Positions 58,839-64,000 of a stretch of 64,000 nt of DNA are shown in pieces. Below the pieces are notes generated by a model. That model saw only the letters and a list, made by a program, of their open reading frames with translations, did no database searches and was not told the DNA's origin. Each line of letters begins with the position of its first letter. Position 1 is the first letter of the stretch. Made by a program: the position numbers and the translations under genes. The stretch is from Candidatus Accumulibacter cognatus (lineage in GTDB: Bacteria; Pseudomonadota; Gammaproteobacteria; Burkholderiales; Rhodocyclaceae): positions 1,545,553-1,609,552 of the forward strand of contig CP058708.1 in NCBI GenBank assembly GCA_013414765.1, read 5' to 3'.

Positions 58839-61400
58839 ATGCCGCCATCCCTGCTTTCCAGTTATCAGAAGAAAACCGACCGTTTCGACGAAATGCTCGC
58901 CGAGGACGGCAGCGTTCGTCCTGCGTGGCAACCGTTTCTTGCCCACCTCGATGCGGCGACACCGGAGCAGATGCGCCACCGAGTGGATTACGTACGCCGA
59001 CGCATTCTCGAAAATGGTATCACCTATAATGTCTATGCCGACCCGAAAGGCGCCGATCGGCCATGGGAACTCGATCCGCTGCCGTTGATCCTGTCACCTG
59101 GCGAGTGGCAGGAACTGGCCAGCGCCGTGACGCAACGTGCACGCCTGCTCAACGCCGTGCTCAAGGATCTGTATGGTCCGCAGGAGTTGCTGAGGGACGG
59201 CAGCCTGCCACCGGCGCTGGTCTTTGGTCATAACAACTTTCTCTGGCCATGCCAGGGGGTCAGACCAGCCGGTGATACCTACCTGCATCTTTGCGCCGTA
59301 GACCTCGCACGTTCACCTGATGGTCGCTGGTGGGTGATCGCCGATCGAACGCAGGCGCCCTCGGGTGCGGGTTATGCACTTGAAAACCGGACCATCATTG
59401 GCCGAGTTTTCCCCGAACAGTTCCGCGACCTGCATGTCCAGCATCTCGCGTCATTCTTCCGTCAACTCCAGGACAGCCTTGCCTATTGGGCAGCCCCTGC
59501 CAGCGAGGCCCCGTTGATCGTGCTCCTGACACCGGGACCCTATAACGAGACCTACTTCGAACACACCTATCTGGCGCGCTATCTCGGTTTTCCACTGGTC
59601 GAAGGACATGATTTGACGGTACGCGGCGACTGCGTCTACCTCCGAACACTCAGCGGCTTGCGCCGGGTGCATGCGATTCTGCGCCGACTCGACGATGACT
59701 ACTGCGATCCGCTTGAACTGCGCGGTAATTCGGCACTCGGTGTGCCAGGGCTCTTGCAGGCCGTACGGGCCGGCAAGGTGCTGATTGCCAATGCCCTCGG
59801 CAGCGGCCTGCTCGAATCCGCGGCGCTACCGGGATTTTTGCCCGGCGCCTGCGAAAAGCTGCTCGGCGAGGCGCTGGCCATGCCCTCGGTGGCCACCTGG
59901 TGGTGCGGCGAGCAGGCGGCGCTCGAGTTCACCATCGAGCACCTCGACGAACTGGTGATCAAGGGCTCGTATCCCTCACAGCGTTTCGATCCGGTCTTTG
60001 GTAACGAACTGATCGGCAGCCCGCGCGAAGAAATGATCGCCCGCCTGAAAACACGACCACAGGCCTATGTCGCCCAGGAACTGGTCAATTTCTCCGAAGC
60101 GCCGACCTGGAGTACCCGCCATGACCGGCATCTGCTGCCGCGCGGCGTGGGTCTGCGTGTATTTGTTGCCGCCACCCCAAGCGGTTACGTGGTGATGCCG
60201 GGAGGCCTGACGCGTGTCTCAGCGGTTTCCAATGCGCGGGTCATCTCGATGCAGCGCGGCGGCTCAAGCAAGGACACCTGGATACTGACAGACCAGGCGG
60301 TCAATACCTTCAGCCTGCTCAAGCCCCAGGTCGGCAAAGCAGACCTGGTTCGCGGCGGTCGCAACCTGTCGTCGCGAGTGGTCGAGAACCTGTACTGGTT
60401 CGGCCGTTACGCCGAACGAACCGACAAGACCTCGCGCCTCCTGCGCGTCGCGTTGTCACGTCTGGTCGATACCGGCGCCGACATTCTGCCTGCACTGACA
60501 TCGGCTTTCGACCTTTGCCGTGCCATGCAGTTGTTGCCGGCCGTCAGCGAAGCCGAAGCGGGCGGCCCTGCAAAGATCGGCTCGCCAGCGCCCGAGCTGT
60601 CACTCGAAGCGCAACTGCTTGCCGCAGTTTGTGGCACCGAGTTGAACGAGGGCCTAGCGGGTGACATTCGCCGTCTACTATGGGTGGCCACGCAGGTACG
60701 CGAGCGTTTCTCGCTTGACAACTGGCATGCGATCAATCGCCTGCAACAACAATTGCAACGCTACGGAAAAATCGTGGCCGAGGTCAGCCAACCCGAGCTC
60801 AGCGAGGTACTGGCCTTCCTCGACCAGGTTCTGCTCGTTTCCTCCTCGCTGGCCGGTTTTGCAATGGACAACATGACCCGTGACGACGGCTGGCGTTTTC
60901 TGATCATCGGCAGGCGAATTGAAAGACTCGTTTTCCTTGCCAACGCCGTCGCGCAATTCCTGCTCCTGGACTCGACGCGTGCTTCCGGCAGCCTGGAATG
61001 GCTGCTCGAACTGACCGACAGCATCATCACCTATCGTTCGCGCTACATGACCCAGCCACAGATCCTGCCGACCCTCGACCTGATCGTTTTCGACGAGGGA
61101 AACCCGCATTCGGTGGCATTTCAATTGCAGATCCTCATCCGTTACCTCGACAACCTGGCGCGCCTGCTCGGAGGTCCGCGTGACCTGGCACTGCGGCAAG
61201 AACTGGCATGCCTGCAGGGTTTCGACCTCGGGCGTTTCGAGGGGCAAAGCTTCAGCGACTGTCGTGCCTGCGATCCCTGCCTCGCCCTGGCAGCGATCCT
61301 CGGCGAAGTGTCACTCGCTGCGGCAACGCTTTCGGATCGCCTGGCAATGCGCTATTTCAGTCATGTCGGCGATGTCAGTCGGCCCACCCTCGCCTCTTAA
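58839..61400 (+). CDS. Circularly permuted ATP-grasp fused to alpha-E domain
   Basis: This 853-residue protein combines the two parts that are separate at 48761 and 47806. The N-terminal ATP-grasp part has GITYNVYADPKGADRPWELD, RTQAPSGAGYALENRTIIGR, DELVIKGSYPSQ and SMQRGGSSKDTWILTDQAVN; the alpha-E part starts RVVENLYWFGRYAERTDKTS near residue 520 and includes FLIIGRRIERLVFLANAVAQ. The start is uncertain: ATG 58839 lies immediately after a terminator hairpin with no free ribosome site. It is followed 5 bp later by a transglutaminase gene. Confidence 0.92.
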   Translation: MPPSLLSSYQKKTDRFDEMLAEDGSVRPAWQPFLAHLDAATPEQMRHRVDYVRRRILENGITYNVYADPKGADRPWELDPLPLILSPGEWQELASAVTQRARLLNAVLKDLYGPQELLRDGSLPPALVFGHNNFLWPCQGVRPAGDTYLHLCAVDLARSPDGRWWVIADRTQAPSGAGYALENRTIIGRVFPEQFRDLHVQHLASFFRQLQDSLAYWAAPASEAPLIVLLTPGPYNETYFEHTYLARYLGFPLVEGHDLTVRGDCVYLRTLSGLRRVHAILRRLDDDYCDPLELRGNSALGVPGLLQAVRAGKVLIANALGSGLLESAALPGFLPGACEKLLGEALAMPSVATWWCGEQAALEFTIEHLDELVIKGSYPSQRFDPVFGNELIGSPREEMIARLKTRPQAYVAQELVNFSEAPTWSTRHDRHLLPRGVGLRVFVAATPSGYVVMPGGLTRVSAVSNARVISMQRGGSSKDTWILTDQAVNTFSLLKPQVGKADLVRGGRNLSSRVVENLYWFGRYAERTDKTSRLLRVALSRLVDTGADILPALTSAFDLCRAMQLLPAVSEAEAGGPAKIGSPAPELSLEAQLLAAVCGTELNEGLAGDIRRLLWVATQVRERFSLDNWHAINRLQQQLQRYGKIVAEVSQPELSEVLAFLDQVLLVSSSLAGFAMDNMTRDDGWRFLIIGRRIERLVFLANAVAQFLLLDSTRASGSLEWLLELTDSIITYRSRYMTQPQILPTLDLIVFDEGNPHSVAFQLQILIRYLDNLARLLGGPRDLALRQELACLQGFDLGRFEGQSFSDCRACDPCLALAAILGEVSLAAATLSDRLAMRYFSHVGDVSRPTLAS

Positions 61401-61405
61401 TCGCC

Positions 61406-62425
61406 GTGTCCCCGAACGCCGCCCGTTATCACATTGTTCACGAAACGATCTACAGCTACGACAGCCCGGTATCGCTTTCGCGCCAGCTCCTGCATCTGAC
61501 CCCGCGCGATTGCGCCTGGCAACGCTGCCTGGCGCATCAGATCAATGTGACTCCCGAAGTGACTGCTGAGCGCGAGCGCTACGATTGCTTTGGCAATCCG
61601 GTGCGGGAGCTTGCGATCGAATTTCCTCACGACACCCTCAGCGTCCGGGCTGAGAGCACCATCGAGGTACTTCCGCACTTGCCGCTTGACGCACTGGCTG
61701 CCCTGATGGGGAAAGCGGCCACGAATGCGGGCCAAGCCAGGCCGCCGCAACCGGCATCGCCCCACTACCTGCGCGCTTCTCCGGCGTGGGAAACGGTGCG
61801 CGATGCACTCGCCTACGGTGCTCGTCCCGTTCTGCTCGAAGCCAGCTGTTTCCAGTTCGAATCGCCCTATGTACGCGTCAAGCGAGAGTTTGCCGCTTAT
61901 GCCAGGCCCTGCTTCACTCCCGGTCGACCCGTACTGGAAGCGGTGCAAGCGCTGATGAGCCGCATCTACAACGAGTTCGAGTTCGACCCCGAGGCAACGA
62001 CCGTCGCCACCCCGGTTCTTGAGGTACTGGCCGACAAACGCGGCGTCTGTCAGGACTTCGCACACCTGATGCTATCCTGCCTGCGTTCGCAGGGTATCGC
62101 CGCGCGTTACGTCAGCGGCTACCTGCTCACCCATCCGCCACCGGGGAAGCCGCGCATGGTAGGCGCCGATGCTTCGCACGCATGGGTTTCAGTGTATTGC
62201 CCGGGACTCGAAGGCGGGCGCTGGGTGGACTTCGACCCGACCAACAACCTGTTACCCGACACGCAGCACATCACGCTCGCCTGGGGACGGGATTTTGCCG
62301 ACGTCTCTCCGCTACGTGGCGTCATTCTCGGTGGTGACGCGCATGAACTCGACGTCGCCGTCACCGTCACCCCGGTCAGTGAAACCTGCGATGACGTGGC
62401 TGCCTTGAGTGCAAGCCGGCCATAG
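61406..62425 (+). CDS. Transglutaminase-like cysteine protease family protein
   Basis: I start at GTG 61406 (MSPNAARYHIVHETIYSYDS), five bases after the previous stop; the frame is open upstream inside the preceding gene but without family sequence. The 339-residue protein has an N-terminal beta domain and the triad C215 (KRGVCQDFAHLMLSCLRSQG), H258 (ASHAWVSVYCP) and D277 (WVDFDPTNNLLP). It completes the ATP-grasp/alpha-E/transglutaminase set. Substrates may be the peptides made by the ATP-grasp partner. No signal peptide is seen. Confidence 0.92.
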   Translation: MSPNAARYHIVHETIYSYDSPVSLSRQLLHLTPRDCAWQRCLAHQINVTPEVTAERERYDCFGNPVRELAIEFPHDTLSVRAESTIEVLPHLPLDALAALMGKAATNAGQARPPQPASPHYLRASPAWETVRDALAYGARPVLLEASCFQFESPYVRVKREFAAYARPCFTPGRPVLEAVQALMSRIYNEFEFDPEATTVATPVLEVLADKRGVCQDFAHLMLSCLRSQGIAARYVSGYLLTHPPPGKPRMVGADASHAWVSVYCPGLEGGRWVDFDPTNNLLPDTQHITLAWGRDFADVSPLRGVILGGDAHELDVAVTVTPVSETCDDVAALSASRP

Positions 62426-62514
62426 GCAGGCCCGCACGGATGGGCAAGCGTCGGGGTTGGCGCAGTCATGCCTCCCTGTGCTTACCGGCCAAGTCCGGGA
62501 ACCGCCACGCATGC

Positions 62515-62541
62515 TACAATTCAAGCCTTTTCAAGGCTTGA
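62515..62541 (+). promoter_or_regulatory. Possible -10 box and inverted repeat ahead of glyA
   Basis: TACAAT at 62515-62520 fits a -10 element; no good -35 is seen. It is followed at once by a perfect 9-bp inverted repeat (TCAAGCCTT, 3-base loop, AAGGCTTGA, 62521-62541), which would be the first bases of the mRNA or an operator. The glyA ATG is 11 bp further. Confidence 0.4.
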
Positions 62542-62551
62542 GAGGCGCATC

Positions 62552-63811
62552 ATGTTTTCCGAAAAAGACACCCTGGCGAAAGTGGATCCCGAGCTCTGGA
62601 GGGTCATCGAGAACGAAAATCAGCGTCAGGAAGAGCATATCGAGCTGATCGCCTCCGAAAACTATGTCAGCCGCGCGGTGATGGCCGCACAGGGTTCTCA
62701 ACTGACCAACAAGTATGCCGAAGGCTATCCCGGCAAGCGCTATTACGGCGGTTGCGAGCATGTCGACGACGCCGAGCAACTGGCCATCGACCGCCTCAAG
62801 AAACTGTTTGCTGCCGAGGCCGCCAACGTTCAGGCCCATTCCGGGTCGCAGGCCAACCAGGCGGTGCTGATGGCTTTTGCCAAACCGGGCGACACCATCA
62901 TGGGAATGAGTCTGGCCGAAGGCGGCCATCTCACGCACGGCATGCCACTCAACATGTCCGGCAAATGGTTCAAGGTCGTGGCCTATGGTCTCGACCGGAA
63001 CGAAGCAATCGACTACGCGAAGATGGAAGCGCTGGCGCGCGAGCACAAGCCGCGCATCCTGATCGCCGGCGCGTCGGCGTACTCGCTGCATATCGACTTC
63101 GAGCGTTTTGCCAACGTTGCCAAGGAAATCGGCGCGATCTTCATGGTCGACATGGCGCACTACGCAGGCCTGATCGCTGCCGGTTGTTATCCCAACCCGG
63201 TGCCCTACGCCGATGTCGTGACCTCGACGACGCACAAGACGCTGCGCGGCCCGCGCGGCGGCGTCATCCTGATGAAGGCCGAACATGAAAAGGCGATCAA
63301 TTCGGCAATTTTCCCCGGTCTGCAGGGCGGCCCCCTGATGCACGTGATCGCTGCCAAGGCAGTCGCCTTCAAGGAGGCCCTGACGCCGGCTTTCCGTCGT
63401 TACCAGGAACAGGTGGTCGCCAACGCTCGCGTGCTATCAAGGGTGTTGGCAGATGAGCGGGGACTGCGCATCGTCTCGGGTCGAACCGAATCGCATGTCT
63501 TTCTGGTCGATCTGCGCGCCAAGAACATCACCGGCAAGGAAGCCGAGGCGCTGCTCGGCGCCGCACACATGACGGTCAACAAGAATGCCATTCCGAACGA
63601 TCCCCAAAAGCCCTTCGTGACCTCGGGTATCCGCCTCGGCTCGCCGGCGATGACCACGCGCGGTTTCACCGAGATCGAATCCGAGCAGGTTGCCCACCTG
63701 ATCGCCGATGTGCTCGACGCGCCCACCGACGCCGAGGTGCTGGCGAGAGTGCGCGCCGATGTCTTGAAGCTGTGCCGGAAATTCCCGGTCTATGGCGGCT
63801 TGGCGAGATGA
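62552..63811 (+). CDS. glyA: Serine hydroxymethyltransferase
   Basis: GlyA interconverts serine and glycine with tetrahydrofolate, feeding one-carbon metabolism. The ATG at 62552 has GAGAGG nearby and opens [20 protein letters not shown]. The 419-residue protein has [40 protein letters not shown], the PLP lysine region [16 protein letters not shown], and [15 protein letters not shown]. Its stop overlaps the nrdR start (ATGA), the common glyA-nrdR pair. Confidence 0.98.
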   Translation: MFSEKDTLAKVDPELWRVIENENQRQEEHIELIASENYVSRAVMAAQGSQLTNKYAEGYPGKRYYGGCEHVDDAEQLAIDRLKKLFAAEAANVQAHSGSQANQAVLMAFAKPGDTIMGMSLAEGGHLTHGMPLNMSGKWFKVVAYGLDRNEAIDYAKMEALAREHKPRILIAGASAYSLHIDFERFANVAKEIGAIFMVDMAHYAGLIAAGCYPNPVPYADVVTSTTHKTLRGPRGGVILMKAEHEKAINSAIFPGLQGGPLMHVIAAKAVAFKEALTPAFRRYQEQVVANARVLSRVLADERGLRIVSGRTESHVFLVDLRAKNITGKEAEALLGAAHMTVNKNAIPNDPQKPFVTSGIRLGSPAMTTRGFTEIESEQVAHLIADVLDAPTDAEVLARVRADVLKLCRKFPVYGGLAR

Positions 63812-64000
63812 AATGCCCGTTCTGCGGCGCTGACGAAACCGCCGTCGCCGACACCCGCATCAACGACGACGGCGACATCGTGCGGCGGCGGCGGCGCTGT
63901 CTGACCTGCGACAAGCGCTTCACGACTTATGAGCGGGCCGGTCTGCGCCTGCCGCAAGTCATCAAGAAGAACGGCTCGCGGGTCGATTTCGACCGCGAGA
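63808..64000 (+). CDS. nrdR: Transcriptional repressor NrdR (partial, runs off the right edge)
   Basis: The frame opens [20 protein letters not shown], with the zinc ribbon CPFC and, further on, [15 protein letters not shown]; then [18 protein letters not shown], the start of the ATP-cone domain, before the window ends. NrdR represses ribonucleotide reductase genes in response to ATP/dATP. It overlaps glyA by four bases. Confidence 0.95.
   Translation, partial: MKCPFCGADETAVADTRINDDGDIVRRRRRCLTCDKRFTTYERAGLRLPQVIKKNGSRVDFDRE

Overview
The window looks like a chromosome segment from a GC-rich betaproteobacterium, most likely of the Rhodocyclales and possibly Candidatus Accumulibacter. The reasons are the codon use and high GC, the gene order rpoE-rseC-degP / lepA-lepB-DUF4845-rnc-era-recO-pdxJ-acpS-nagZ / uvrC-pgsA-tRNA-Gly-tRNA-Cys, the divergent aceK and icd pair, and a Pit phosphate transporter with several PhoU-like proteins. 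The genus is an inference from recall and was not tested.

Layout. 1-1164: the 3' end of a sensor kinase and its FixJ-type regulator. 1187-8266 (minus strand): tilS, accA, an AlkA-type glycosylase, a universal stress protein, a SulP transporter with STAS and cyclic-nucleotide-like domains, and a PhoU/DUF47-like gene. 8379-9085: a second PhoU-like gene with a one-base frameshift. 9775-10821: an IS1595-type insertion sequence. 11055-12756: a DUF47 protein and a Pit phosphate permease. 13503-17537: an NtrC-type regulator and a CHASE/PAS histidine kinase. 17767-33015 (minus strand): tRNA-Cys, tRNA-Gly and a long housekeeping cluster read from rpoE down to pgsA. Lodged in that cluster between nagZ and uvrC is an odd fusion of a Wzz-type chain-length protein to a degenerate tyrosine-recombinase domain. 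33219-39376: an unknown gene, a cobalamin adenosyltransferase, aceK, icd, a CaiB/BaiF CoA-transferase and a thioredoxin-like protein.

39548-46111 is an accessory island. It holds a second IS1595 copy, a helix-turn-helix remnant and two truncated IS1182 transposases. It also holds an unrecognised 505-codon gene interrupted by an ISAzo13-type element; removing that element and one 3-bp target repeat restores the frame exactly. The gene has an unusually palindrome-rich upstream region. 46268-47396 encodes two envelope proteins.

47806-62425 carries two loci of a co-occurring gene set: circularly permuted ATP-grasp, alpha-E and transglutaminase-like proteins, predicted by others to make or process peptides. 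In one locus the ATP-grasp and alpha-E parts are separate genes; in the other they are fused and flanked by transglutaminases. A citrate synthase and glnD lie between the two loci. The window ends with glyA and the start of nrdR.

Four copies of a roughly 105-115 bp intergenic repeat are spread over the window. No CRISPR array or rRNA gene was seen.
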